Assembly: GCA_038502055.1 (NCBI GenBank)
Contig: JAXRKN010000045.1
Location: 4,610,501-4,674,500, forward strand
DNA: 64,000 nt
Reading direction: 5' to 3'
From: Tanytarsus gracilentus
Taxonomy: Eukaryota; Arthropoda; Insecta; Diptera; Chironomidae
The translations under genes and the position numbers were made by a program. Positions 49,703-62,500 of the stretch are shown piece after piece. The number at the start of each line of letters is the position of its first letter. Position 1 is the stretch's first letter. Below the pieces are notes generated by a model. That model did no database searches. It was not told where the DNA came from and saw only the letters and a program-made list of their open reading frames with translations.

Positions 49703-51573
49703 TTACCATCCATTAATGATGCCATTTTCCACTTTTGGCTTGATGAAGTGATTGGCTGCTGACGCTATGGCATTCTTAATAAGAGCTGGTGTGTAATTTA
49801 CGTTGATACTTATGGGATGTAATGGTGGCAAATGATTAAAGTTCTTATTCAAAAGATCCATGCCACCGAGGAAGGGAAGCAGTAAGTCGTAGTCGACATT
49901 TAACGGCACATAGAAACCCTGTGTGTGGCATGCAAAGACAGGAATTGGAATGGAATGATGAGAAGACATGTGCTGACTGTTGCCATTAACAGTTCCATTC
50001 GTTAATTTTCCATTGGCACGTGTCGATAAATGTGCGGGCTGAGGCGTTTGTTGCTGCTGCTGAGCTGCAGGTGAGGGTGAATTCGAGACCAAGACCTCAT
50101 TCTTAATGTCTTGATGATGAACGCCATTGACTTTTGACGCCGCTTCAGGTGACTTCTTGACAGTATTATTGTTGGTCTCATGATGATGGTCCTTGTCGTG
50201 TTCTGTGGCACATTGATTAGACTGCATTGACTCCTCGCTATGATAGGTCTCGTGAGTGAAACGCTGCTGAATGTAATTCTTAAATTTATAATTGTTGTTA
50301 CAATGCTCAACGTCTGTCGATGTTTCCGATAACTTCCGCATGCGGACCGAGTGTAAGGCACTCTCATGTGCATGAGGCGGTGACAAGTTGCTCAAATGAT
50401 GATTAATGTTTGCCGTTGTCATGCGAGTCGACGTCGTGGATGTTGTTCCAGAGCTGGTGGTTGGTGAGCGTGTGCTGTCATAATCACTCGTGTCCATATG
50501 ATGACCGACACCATTTGCATTGGTACTCGAGCCTACAATTGGCGCTTGAGCCGCTCCATTTGATCCGTTGCGAAAGCTCAAGTCCTTAACATCATGATGA
50601 TCGTCGCTATTGTGCTCGACATCCGACACCGATGTGGTCGTGAGCATTTCACGGAGCTGCGAAAGTGGCGGATTTGGATGATGATAGGTCGATGTTGGAC
50701 TTGTTGCGCCAATGATGTCACCATTGCAGCGTGACTTGAAGTAATCACCTAAAAGAGAAGGGAAATCGCTTGGTGAGCATCGTGTGAACTCGCTTTGAAA
50801 TTATAACCACAATTTTTTATCTGTGCAGCACATCGTCAACAACCACGGAGGATTATTGGCCAAGCCACCACTTTTCTAACTCCTAAAATTCAAAATTTAG
50901 GTTGTTTTTTTTTGGAATCTCTCCCGACACCCGTTCATCATGCAGTCGAGCATTGTTAAGGAATTTTATCTTACCTTTCATCGGTTCTGGCATGTGATCG
51001 CGCAAGTGTGTTATCATCTTGTAGTAAAGCTCTTCGTCGCGCTCTCTAAGGAGAAATTTTGCCGCCTCCGAGACGCAATCATTGTACCCCGATCGATAAT
51101 GCTCGGCATAAGTCGCTTCGCGCAAAACCTCCTGTGTCTGAAGATTTTTTAAATGTCTAATGGCCATTTCGATTATTTCTGTCTTCTCAACGCGACCGCG
51201 TCCTTTGCGAAGGTACTGAGATGGAATAAGACGTGATAGGTCTGCCAAACATCTGGAGGTATAAAAAAATTAGTTTTGAATAAATTTACAGTAGTTTATA
51301 ATAAACTGCTAGAAACTACAATAAATTAAAAAAACTTACGCATTCATTCTATCGCGTCTGCGTTTCTCAATAATCCGATGACTCAATGGATCTTGCTGTA
51401 ATGGAAATGGTTTCACATTGGAATTTGTCTGGCAGTGAAATTTTATTGAACTCACTCTCGACGCCTTTCCTCCTCGTCGACCGGCTGCAAAATCTCCATC
51501 ATCCTCGCTGTAGTTTGTTGTGGAGAAATTTAAGCCAGGTTCTGTGCAATAAGGAAATGCTGATGCAGTCTCG
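49703..51573 (-). CDS. cwo: clockwork orange, bHLH-Orange repressor (5' exon missing)
   Basis: Four exons join in frame: 51456-51573, 51340-51395, 50975-51252 and 49703-50748, about 499 residues. The first begins in phase after a strong CTCATTACAG acceptor, so an upstream coding exon exists. The bHLH basic region SHRIIEKRRRDRMN and helix 2 (KTEIIEMAIRHLKNL) match the Hairy/DEC/CWO group, followed by an Orange domain (YRSGYNDCVSEAAKFLL). The conserved N-terminal segment AFPYCTEPGLNFSTTNYSED is characteristic of CWO. There is no C-terminal WRPW; the protein ends NGW. The tail is His/Ser/Asn-rich. CWO binds E-boxes and represses CLK/CYC targets in the circadian clock. Its own upstream region here is rich in CACGTG. 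The second intron, 60 bp, reads open and must be spliced out. Confidence 0.92.
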
Positions 51574-54445
51574 CTGTAATGAGAAGGAGAGGAAAAAAAT
51601 CCGTTAATAAATTGCGCACGCGATAATTTAATTGGCATGAGTGAAAAAAAGTACAAAACTACGTTTGAGAATCTAGTCGACGCGCTCTCGCGATGATTGT
51701 CATTGAAAATGCCGCACTCATTTATAAACGTGCGGTGGAGTAAAATGAATTTCCTAGTTCGCAAATCGCTCGTCACTTTATGCTAATTAGAAAAACCGGC
51801 AAGTATAAGAAAAATCACATGTAATTTAAGCGGCATTGTGACACGTTAATAAGTTTTTGAAAAAGCACTTTCTAAATTCGCATCGTGAGATATCTCAGCA
51901 TTCCCATATAAGCTCGACCGATTGAATCTTAATGAATTGCCATTAATGGTCGACACTTTGATAATTTAAAACATCTTTTATTTTTTCGCAACATGTCACA
52001 TGACCATGAAAATTTACAATAAATAATTTACGAGTGTTGAGACTGCAGACACGACCGACACGTTGTGGCAGCAAAAAAGAGAAGTTCTCGCTACGGAAAA
52101 CGTGATCTTTGAGTTATGCAACGAATTATGTACGCAACAGCAACATAAAATATATGTGTGTATATATCAGTTGTTGTCCTTGCTTTAAAAAATTGCAGTG
52201 AATTTTCCACTGGGTTATCTGTATTTCCACATGAACAAAAAAGTGATTGCGAAAAAAGAGCCGAAAGCCACAAAAACTCATGGCTTTACATGCATTTCAT
52301 TTATCGTCACATTTTCGTGCGGCTTTAAGCAATCGCAGTGACATGTGGCATATTTGAAAAAAGTATTAAAGTTTCTTTAAATGAGAAATAATTACGGAAG
52401 AGCTCTACTTTGCACGACTACCGCGTGTGGAAATTTAAACTTGCAATTGCAACTGCTTCTCTAACCTTCGCCGCATTCGTCCAAGTGGCGCTACTTAATT
52501 TTGATATTTAAATTGCTCACGTAGAGCTGACGTAAAATATTTGTTAAAAAAATATCAGTGAATGAATTGGCGAATTTTAATTTGAGCGGTCAATAATCAC
52601 TTTACAAAGTAAACTTTTCATTTTCTTTGTTAACGAGAAATTTAATTTAAATAAGTCACTAATTTGCATATGCTGAGAATGCGCTGAATCAAGTTGAATA
52701 AATTTTATTAGCTGCAGCCGATTAATCATTGCGATATTGGATTTAATAGAAAAAGATGAATCGTTAGCGAGACAAAGGATCGTTTGAGACTTAGAAAATA
52801 TCCAGTTTAAAATCTTTATGACATGACAAATGATTATTTGCAGTTAATTTCTTCCTTACTTTTAAATTATAAATTTTACGATTTAAAGACATTTTTGTAA
52901 AACTTTTAAATTTAATTTTGAGAACGTAACAAATTCTGAGAAGGCATGCTTGAACTTTATACTACAAAAATTTGATACTAAAAAATGAACTTTCTGGAAA
53001 TATTTCAGCTTTCTTTAACCTTTTTATCAATACAATTTCCTACTATCAGAAATTCAATCTTTTATTTTATCTAATTCCAAAGTCGGAACTCATTTCAAAA
53101 CCTGTACATTGTTTTTAACGAATCATAATTTTCATCCACGTGTTTATAAATCCACAAAAAAATAAAATATAAAATATCAAATTTCGAATGGGTCCAAATA
53201 AACAATTTTTGGGTAATTACTCATCATTACCGCCATCGACGATGCATGAATAATAAAATCATCTTTCAAATAAACAAAGTTTTAAATGCAAATGAAACAC
53301 ACGAGAGTGAATCATCATTATATTCGCAGAGAGAGGAAAAAAATTAATAAATTGTTGATGTTTACTCAAGCGTCACTCGAGCGCAAACTTGAGCTTAATA
53401 TCCATTCATAATCTCTCGCTGAATCTGAACCATAACACACATGCAGCACATAATTAATACTTCTTCTTTATTATTCATCACTTCCCCGACTGTACAATGC
53501 AGAATCACGTGTCGATTCATGCAACGAGCTACCGTTGTGTTGCAGAAAAGTGCCATTGTTTGCACGAAAATAAATAAATGTCATTATCACGGGTTCATCG
53601 GCACTTGTGAGAGGCAATGAGTTCAAGCGGTGAAATAACAAGTAAGCAGTGATCCACCCTCACACGCCCTATTAAAAAAATGAAAGCATGTCTGAGGAAA
53701 AACACAGTTTGGTATTTTAATTTTATGAACAAACAAATTTAACTTCGATCCAGTCCAAAAATAATCTCGATTCGATTACAAATGAAAGAAAACTTTATTG
53801 ATTTTGGGAGGATAAAAATAGAAAAGCACATTTTTGTGTGAATGCGGCGATGTCTGGTGAGAGAGATTTAATTACTTAGAGAGCGATATAAAATTTCCTT
53901 ATTAATTAATTAAGATTTTTTAGAACTCAATTAGCTAAGAATTTTATTATTACTTAACTTTTCAAGTCATTTTAATTCTCGTCGCCATAAAAATTTCTCA
54001 CGAAAGAACATCCCATTAATTAAGGCCGTTTCTTAACTTTTTCTTCTTCTTATTTAATTTTGAGTGATTGAGGATTTGCGAGACAAAAGAAAACCCCCAC
54101 ACAACGTGAGAGTAATTGTTCGTGTCATCAATTTGTATGTTGTCAGGGTCATTGAAATTAAGTGGAAGATAAATTTGACAAATTTTCACATGAGACATCC
54201 TTCATGATGAGCGCTTGGAGGATTAAAAAGAAGCGCATAAGTGATTAAATTTGACACTTCATACCGCCTCATTTTACAGACGACGAGATAGAAAAATTGA
54301 TTCACGATTTTGTAAAACGTGTAGAGAAGATTAAAAATAGAATCGAAAAGAAAAGAGAGAAGATTTTCTAAAGATATTAATGAAATTTTTACTCTCAAAA
54401 CGTGTCATTTTAAAATTGATTCATAATTTTTTTTAATCTTTAGAT
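51574..54445. other. cwo intron/upstream DNA, no gene
   Basis: No coding exon is supported here. Two CACGTG E-boxes lie at 53137 and 53506. The reading frame continuing upstream of the cwo acceptor (51574-51776) runs through a polypyrimidine tract and is intronic. Confidence 0.5.
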
Positions 54446-54951
54446 TTAAAACAAGATGGGTCTGCAAACGGCGTTGCCATTTCCAATAGCTCCGCTGTCT
54501 TAGATTAGTACCCCATAGTTCTGAAAAATGGACATTAGTGGCACTCCTGGCCGGCCATGATAGACATTCTTCAAAAATCATCAATGCCAATCGATTCCTG
54601 ATGCAATGACGAGTTCAACGACATACATGAAGCCATAGTTCTGAAAAATGGACATTAGTGGCACTCCTGGCCGACCATGATGGATATTCCTCAAAAATCT
54701 TCAATGTCAATCGATTCCTGATGCAATGACGAGTTCAACGATACCCATGAAGCCATATAAGAGAAAATTTGTATGAAAAAGGACATTTTTGCACTCAGGG
54801 ACGGTCCTTGGAGGGTCGTACCTCAAAACAAAGGTACCCGTGGCAACTTCAAACTCCTTTCTCCTTCGTTTTTTTTGCCAATTTGTCTTGGCCTGGGGTC
54901 GAAAACAGGTTTTGGAAAAATCCAAAATTAATATATAGCGGAGCTATAATT
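54446..54951 (+). mobile_element. Helentron/HINE-like repeat, copy 2
   Basis: The 5' end is AACAAGATGGGTCTGC followed by ATAGCTCCGCT. Two full 120-bp tandem units follow (54513-54752), then a unique stretch, and the 3' end is TATAGCGGAGCTATA, a 6-bp-stem hairpin that contains the inverse of the 5' subterminal motif. The tail shared with copy 3 includes GGACATTTTTGCACTCAGGG. Confidence 0.6.
54513..54752 (+). repeat. 120-bp tandem repeat, two units
   Basis: Units begin CCATAGTTCTGAAAAATGGA at 54513 and 54633; a truncated third begins at 54753. The period is exactly 120 bp with a few substitutions per unit. Confidence 0.85.
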
Positions 54952-55562
54952 TTTAAATCCAAAGAATATTTTTTAATCGTAGGATTAAAATATTTTTTTT
55001 TTTTTTTGCGTCTCGTTCTTTCTTTATTCCCATTTTTGTGTGGGATAAAAAATTAACGCGCTTAAGTTCCCTTCCGAGAATTTTGCCGATGTAAACAATC
55101 ATCATCGTGACGCGACATTTTTTTCCCATTCTCATCCCGCATCCATTGAGCGAATGGACGGAATGGCGCATGAAAGAGAGAAAAAATAAAAATCCTTGAA
55201 CGAGCTTCATCGTCACAAGTTCAAGCACGTGAGGCGTCTTTCTATGGATTTTTTAACATCAACGTTTGAAGTGGATACACCGACAAGGCAGCAGCAAAAA
55301 CCAGATCTATTGGACTGTCGGTTCAATAACCACAAAAGCTGTGCGCTTAGATTTTTTCTTCTTTTGCAAAAGCACAAAAATGATCTTATTAGTGTCGGGA
55401 GGGAGGAAGAAGGAGAAATAAAATACTTTCCCAAGTAAAATGGCAAAATCGTGACTTTTCTAATCCTTTGTGAATTTGCTAATTGATGAGAAAAAAAAAA
55501 CAAATTGCCAGCGACAAAATTACAAAACTTGATTTAAATCAATGACTTTTACTAAATTAATA
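54952..55562. other. single-copy spacer between repeat copies 2 and 3
   Basis: A 611-bp spacer of ordinary AT-rich DNA with one E-box at 55226. The open frames 55196-55438 (plus) and 55213-55503 (minus) overlap each other and resemble nothing known. Confidence 0.45.
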
Positions 55563-55620
55563 ACAAAACAAGATGGGTCTGCAAACGGCGTTGCCATTTC
55601 CAATAGCTCCGCATAGATTA

Positions 55621-56100
55621 GTACCCTACTCCGTTGCAATGGGCATTCTTGGTTAATCATGATGGACATTCCTCAAAAATTGTCAGTGTCAATCGATTCC
55701 TGATGCAATGACGAGTTCAACGACATACATGAAGCCAAAGTTCTGAAAAATGGACATTAGTGGCACTCCTGGCCGACCATGATCGACATTCCTCAAAAAT
55801 CTTCAATGTCACTCGATTCCCGATGCAATCACGAGTTCAACGACATACATGAAGCCATAGTACTAAAAAATGGACATTAGTGGCACTCCTGGCCGGCCAT
55901 GATGGACATTCTTCAAAAATCGTCAGTGTCAATCGATTCCCGATGCAATGACGAGTTCAACGACATACATGAAGCCATAGTTCTGAAAAATGGACATTAG
56001 TGGCACTCCTGGCCGGTCATGATGGACATTCCTCAAAAATCGTCAGTTCCATTCGATTCCTGGTCAAATTACGAGTTCAACGATACCCATGAAGGCATAT
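55621..56100 (+). repeat. 120-bp tandem repeat, about four units
   Basis: Unit starts fall at 55621 (degenerate), 55741, 55861 and 55981, an exact 120-bp register. Each carries TGGCACTCCTGGCC and CGATTCCTGATGCAATGACG or close variants, as in copy 2. Confidence 0.85.
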
Positions 56101-56271
56101 AAGAGAAAATTTGTATGAAAAAGGACATTTTTGCACTCAGGGACGGTCCTTGGAGGGTCGTACCTCAAAACAAAATACTTCTTGCACAACTAGAACCAAA
56201 ACCCGATCTTAAGCCACAAACCCGAATCAAATCCGACCAGCCGTTCTGGAGATATGGCGTTCACTAAGATC

Positions 56272-56331
56272 GTGAGAAAGTGAGAAAGTGAGAAAGTAAG
56301 AAAGTGAGAAAGTGAGAAAGTGAGAAAGTAA
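56272..56331 (+). repeat. 8-bp microsatellite (GTGAGAAA)n
   Basis: About seven units of GTGAGAAA with occasional GTAAGAAA variants, inside Helentron-like copy 3. Copy 1 has a related CTTTCTC tract at the same relative place. Confidence 0.85.
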
Positions 56332-56521
56332 GATGACTTAAATGGCTCTAACTCCTCGTAGGAGCAACCGATTTCAAATCTGTTTTCGCCAGTTTGTAGG
56401 GTTTGACTAGGCCTATCATTTGAGTATATGTTTTGGTGTTGCACAAGGTAATGTCTTGGCAGTAGGGGTCGAAAACAGGTTTTGGAAAAATCCAAAATTA
56501 ATATATAGCGGAGCTATAATT

Positions 56522-59500
56522 GTGAAATCAAAGAGCGACAAAGATGAAATGCGAGTGGCATTACCATTAAACTCTGTCGCGACATTCCTCCCCGCTTTTC
56601 GGGCATGAACAACAATGTTGCTTTTCACTCGTCGCGAGTGTTTTGCACGATTTGCCACTTTACGAGCGAGCCAAGCTCTAATTTCATTTTGAACCGGTGC
56701 CAAAAAAAAGTTGCAATGTAATTTGGCAAATGCGAAAGAGAATCGTGAATTTCTCGTGTGCACTTTCACGATTGCAGTCGAAAAAAAATTATAAATCCCC
56801 GATGATTCAGGAAATTGTTTATCATCCTCGTGTGCCATATTTCAGCGCTGGTCAATTAAATCGTAAATTGTAAGTGAAGGCCGTGCCTGAACCGAAAACA
56901 TCATCATGATCGTCGTTACTTAATTAATTGAGTTCTAGTTCGAAAATTGGTAAATCAACCATCGACAATTGATTTTACTTGCTGTGTGTGTGTGTGTTTT
57001 TTTGTGGGTCGTGAGAGACCGTCAAAGTCAATTATTTGCGAGAAAACAATTAAGTTCAGTCATTTCATTAATCATTGGCAGATTTACAGTGTTGTTGATT
57101 TCAAAGAAGAATTTAGAGGAGCATAAATCACGTTAAGCATGCATTAAGATGGTGTGAAATTCGTTTTAGATTCTCAAGGAGTGGAAACTTATTATTTCAA
57201 TTTTTATATTTTTAATTTTTTTAATTTTAAACGTATAAGTTCATGTTGAAATTTAACGAAAAACCAGCACCGGTAAAATTAATTTTAATTCAGTCGTATT
57301 TCGATCTACTTCCAGACTCATCACTCACACGTGTTGAGTTCCCGTGAAAAAAGAGCCTTTAAAAATTATTTTCATGCAGCTAAGCAGAAAAAAAAATTAA
57401 AAATCATCCGCCGTCGTCATTCCGCAACACAGTGGGAAGGAAGAATTAACGTGCGAACATGCCGAAGAGAGGAGAATAAATTCTAAAAATAACTTCACAA
57501 TAAACTCTTTGTTGATATTTTTGTTTTATATTCTCCATTCGACGCGCGTGATGTATAATAAAAAAATCCTCTTTCTCGCTCTGGCTGGTAAAATAATTTA
57601 TGATGCAAGCGAAATGAAATCAACCACCATGTTCACTGGCGAAAAAATGTGTTCGCTCTCGTTTTGAGTGCTGTGTGCATGAACTCGCGTGACTCAAACG
57701 TGACGTAAACGGATTTAATATTTTATTTATTTCCTTCACATTATTTCAACTTACATGACCTTGTCTGATTATTGGATACACTAAGAGTTGTTCTTAGCTA
57801 TCCCAACCTGTCATGTGTAGAAAATTAGACCCACGAGTTGTTTTCTTATTTTTTAAATTGAAAACATGCAAAATAACGCACAAATATTTTTGTTTAAAAA
57901 CGAATCAACAAGTCATCGAAAAATTATGAGATTTGGTGAAATCTTTTCGCTCTTTATTAAGTTAAATGAGTCAACACTTTCATGCCCACCTCATTTTCCT
58001 CTTCTTACCACCTCGACGCTCTCATCGCTCGATCGTGGAGAGAAAACAATATCAAGTTGTTTTTGTAACAAATAAAGACCCAAAAATGCGAACAATATTT
58101 TGCGCATATGAAGAAAACCGGCAAAAGTTATTTTTGGACACACAAAAGTTTAAAAATATTACAAACCAATTCGAGTCCAAAGAAGAGCCTCAATGCGTTT
58201 TACAGTGTAACCGGTCAAACTTGTCTTCGCTAAATGATTTTATTATTATTCAAGTAACAAATTTAAAAAGATAAAAGTCTCAAAAAAGTTGTCTCGATAA
58301 TTTTAATAATAAGTCGCATAAAACTCTCACATTTAAAAAAAATGAATTAGAGCGCACACACTTGTGAATATTCAAATATTTTCTCTCATCTCCATCGAGT
58401 GATGCTTGAAATTCCCCCGAGAATAATTCCAAGAGAGACGTGACGTTAATGCGCTACCATGGGTGATGTTGAAAGTTGAAGAATTGACGACATTTTTGAG
58501 GAATTTAAAAAGTTCAAATTTCTCACGTTTCAGCAATGAATTATTTTTTGTGGAGCTATAAAAAGCTCTTTTATTGCCTCAAAGTGGTTGAGAAGAAAAA
58601 AATCCTTTTCAGCCTCGATAAATTAACATTTTATGTCTGATTTTTGTCGCAACTTCGATAAGGATGCAAAATTTAAGTTTTCATCTCCATTAAACGTTAA
58701 TTTTTGTCACGTGGCTCACATCATCTCAGGTCATTCGATGATGAACGATAATTTTTCCCCAAATTGTACGCTCCACATTTTCATCCACATGCGTGCCGAG
58801 TGACAGAGACGCCACCCAGTGCGAAAATGTGACTCTCTTGCTCTATCATCACGTTATTCATCATGATACAAACAACAAAAAATTTCAGCTTCAACCGAGA
58901 AATTTCTACAGCGACTTTTCCACGTTGCACACTGGTTCAGTTTCATATATATTTTTTTCCAAAAAGGCAAGGTCTGTTTTTAAACACAAAACGTCATTTT
59001 TCAAATAGTTCTGACCTTCCTTTATAAGTCCTCAAATTTTCAGCACTTTGAACCAGGGAAATTAAGCCGCATTTAGGGTTCAAAGTGACTCACTATAATA
59101 TTGCTAAAAACAACCTTTTTAGTTTACCCCTTTTAACTTTGATTCAAACATCTTAATTTTAAAATTAAATAAGTAAAATGCGAGAAGATGCTTTGAAGTT
59201 TTTTATCAAATTTAATTTAATTTTTTTTAAACTTTGGAACTGCCTTAAAGTGAGTAAGCAAAATACGTCAAACGGACCTTCACAAATATTGATCTACGAA
59301 AAAAGCTTCGCCTAGCTTCGCTCTTAAAGTTCTGAATTCTAACAGCTAAAGAAAGAATCTATCGAATGCAAACACATTGGTGTGCCACCTCTTGCCACCT
59401 TGCCCGAAAATCGACTTTAAAAATGAACCAAATTTGCAGTTTTTCCATATAAAATGGGGTAAAATGATTAAATTTTCTCTTTGAAATTGAACCAAAGATA

Positions 59501-62500
59501 TCTTTGAATTTTTTTTTGCTGGTAAAAAAGTACGTATACCTGAACCAGTGTGCGTTGTGAAAATTGGCAATTGTGGGAGACATGCTGCGATTAAAATTAG
59601 CCACATACATTCTCACGAAAGCGATGAGATTGATTGAGCAAATTGTTGAAATTTGATTGCATTGAAAATTAGTGCGCGATACAGACAAAATATCACACGT
59701 CGTTATTGAGTGCCAAAAAGGTGTGTGTGGTTTTAGTAAAGTAAAAATATTTTCTTCAAATGTGACCGCTAACGGTTCATTGGTCATTTCAAATAGCGGA
59801 TCATTCAAAATATTTTTTTTTACTTTAAAACTTTAAATTTTCATAAATGCCTTATCAGGGTGAGAAAAAAATAATAAAGTAATCTGCTCACACAAGCGGA
59901 CAAATTTTAAGCCTGCTTATCACACGCTACACGATTTACAGGAAAACGAAATTATTTTTAGTCTCAAATCGGATCATTTTCGAGAACTATTTTAACGAGA
60001 TTTTAAAAGATATTTAGGTTAATTTTAATTTATTTGGAAATTCTTTAAGAATAATTTTTGCAACGTAATTGAGGGCAGCGAAATAAATATAATTAACCTC
60101 AAAAAATTATTTCCTCTTTAATTTCATTGCCCCGCAACAAATTAAATTAGTCGTAAATAAATTTATTTTTTAAATATTTTGTATTTTCCAATATATCGTG
60201 AAATTTTTCTCCCATTCACAAATATTTTCTACGACCATCACGAATATGTGCCAAATATTTTCCGTTGTATGCTCATCTTCACGCAAAACGATGTCACGCG
60301 ATGTGAAAAAAGTATCTTTGGAGACGAAATTAAAGAGTAAACAGACTCAACAAAAAAATAAAATCTCCTTGAGATTTTTAATGATCTTTCTTTTTAAAAA
60401 TAAAACGTTTCCCTTCCATTTTTATGTGGTTAAAAAATTCTTTTGCGACGCAGACTTTGCCACGTGCATGAAAATGTGCCATATGCGTAGACTCATAATT
60501 TCAATGAGTCACATTTCTTCCAAAAAAATTTATATTAATGACCAACACTCGCTATTAAGCTCAATTCAATATATTTATTTTTCTATTTTAAGCTCGCTTC
60601 GACGATTCATCGTTTATTGAACTACAAAACTCATGTCTCACGTTTCGTTTTGCAAGTGTAAAATTTCCAACACAATTGCAATATTTTATATTTTTTTCAA
60701 GCGAATTTTCTATTACGAAACAGTTTCTTTTGACACGGCCTTCGAAATAAATTTTCAACTGATAAGAGTTTAAAAGTGTTTATGCTGAAAAATGGTCTCC
60801 AGATTTCAACACGATTGAATTTCAAAGAAATTTTAAAACAAACTTGAATGAAAATTTGTTTTGTAAATGCGATACTGCACGTTTATCTTAACGAATATAC
60901 AGAGTTTGTTAAACACATGTGGGAAATTAATTTGTTGACAGGAAGATCCAAAATTTAGTTAAACTGTCAGTAATTAAATTTTTTCATAATAAAATTAATT
61001 TTTTAATAAATTTTAAGAAAAGTTTAAAATTTTAATTGTTATAATCATTTTTTTGTCACATATTTGACTGCCCCCTAGTACCTCGGCCTTATCATCAAAA
61101 AAACACCTGACACGTTTTGAACTTGTCGTAGAAAAAATGCTTACTAATGGATGACATCACCCAGTACAAGCTCATCAATTCACTCAAGGGGAAATTGCAC
61201 ATAAATTCTCACATTTTTGACTTTTTACAATAAAAATGCTGAAAGGTCTTGATAAGCTAATCGTGATGCATGCGTGAACAACCTTGACGACTCGTTTAAA
61301 GAGAAATATGAGTAAACAATTTTTACGTTGTCGCTCATCTGCTCTCAATTTTTAACTTTCCTCCGCTTGTAATTTCATCAAATATATTTTTCTTATCAAC
61401 TTTCAGCCATTTTGAAAATGTCTGTTTGAGTTCATATACACAATGTTCCACCGACGTTTGTACACACACGTGACGATAATGTGTGAATTTTCGCGAGGAG
61501 TTGTATAAAAGAAGGTCATCGGTGTAGAGTCAATATAATTTTTTTTCAGTACAAGCATTTTCACATTTTATATTTACTCGCTCGGCCATATTTCACTTTA
61601 ATGTGTGAATTTCATAATCACGTGCTAATAAAATTTCCGCAAGATATTGAGGTTAAGTAGATGAAAAGAAACTTTTATGAAGAGTGGAGATTTCCATAAA
61701 GCTTCCTCAACTAGTACCAGACAACAACGAGGAATGCAGTCAATCAACGTGTAGAGTGCATTAGACATTTACTCCACCCACATCCCGCAGCTTATAATAA
61801 TTGAGTATCGCGTTCAACTTTGCACACAGTGTAAAATTTTAAATTCATAAACTTGCCACTACCGCATTCTAATTGAATATCGTGCAAATAATTAGCATTT
61901 CAGAGTAAAGTGAAAAAAGTGCTGCATCATTCCACACATTGAACAAAATACACTTTAAAATTATTAGAAAAAAAAATGTGTGAATATTAAATATTTGATT
62001 TTTAGAGTTTGAAAGATTTTAACGGATTTTTTAAAATTAAAAACTGGTCAGTCCATTGACCCTTTTTTGTCCATCTCGGTATTGACACCCTAGAAATGAA
62101 ATCATCTTGTGATTTTCCTAAGCAGTGCTTAAAGTCTACAGTGTAAATTGAAGACAACCCCCTCAAAACTCCCTCATGAATTCTCTTCAAACTTGATGAA
62201 GTTTACGTCGATGAAGAAGCAATAAAAAAGATTATTGTTTGCTTATCTTCTCACATTTTTTCAACTACATAAACTAGTCTCAAATGACGTCAGCAAATAG
62301 CAAAAGCTGTTTGTCAAACGGAGAGGGGACAGTCACGAGAGTTTTTGACAGTTGCATTTTAAACTTTAAATTTATTAAATTTGTTTAAGTTTGTGAATTT
62401 GAAAATTAATTTTTCTTCTAATTTAACAATCAATTAAATAAATTTTCTTAAATTTAATAAAAAAAAGTTTTCTAAATTTTTGTAACGAATTTTAATTTTT

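Larger units (their letters stand above)
55563..56521 (+). mobile_element. Helentron/HINE-like repeat, copy 3
   Basis: Same termini as copy 2: AACAAGATGGGTCTGC, subterminal ATAGCTCCGC, and a 3' TATAGCGGAGCTATA hairpin. It holds about four 120-bp units, an 8-bp GTGAGAAA microsatellite and a single-copy middle region shared with copy 1 (TGACTTAAATGGCTCTAACT). Size differences between copies come from unit number and middle deletions. Confidence 0.6.

Noticed and set aside
51396..51455. VSSIKFHCQTNSNVKPFPLQ as cwo coding sequence
   Set aside because: GTGAGT...TTACAG flank it and removal joins GKASR to QDPLSHR in frame.
51574..51776. upstream continuation of the cwo frame to a Met at 51776 or 51639
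   Set aside because: It crosses a strong polypyrimidine tract and CTCATTACAG acceptor; the residues upstream are intron-like.
54707..54925. 72-codon minus frame starting MDFSKTCFRP, also seen at 56190-56495
   Set aside because: Both copies begin in the Helentron-like 3' end; the shared peptide is repeat sequence, not a gene family.
59346..59606. signal-peptide-like frame MWLILIAACLPQLPIF
   Set aside because: No cleavage-compatible secreted domain follows; the frame continues into AT-rich noncoding sequence.
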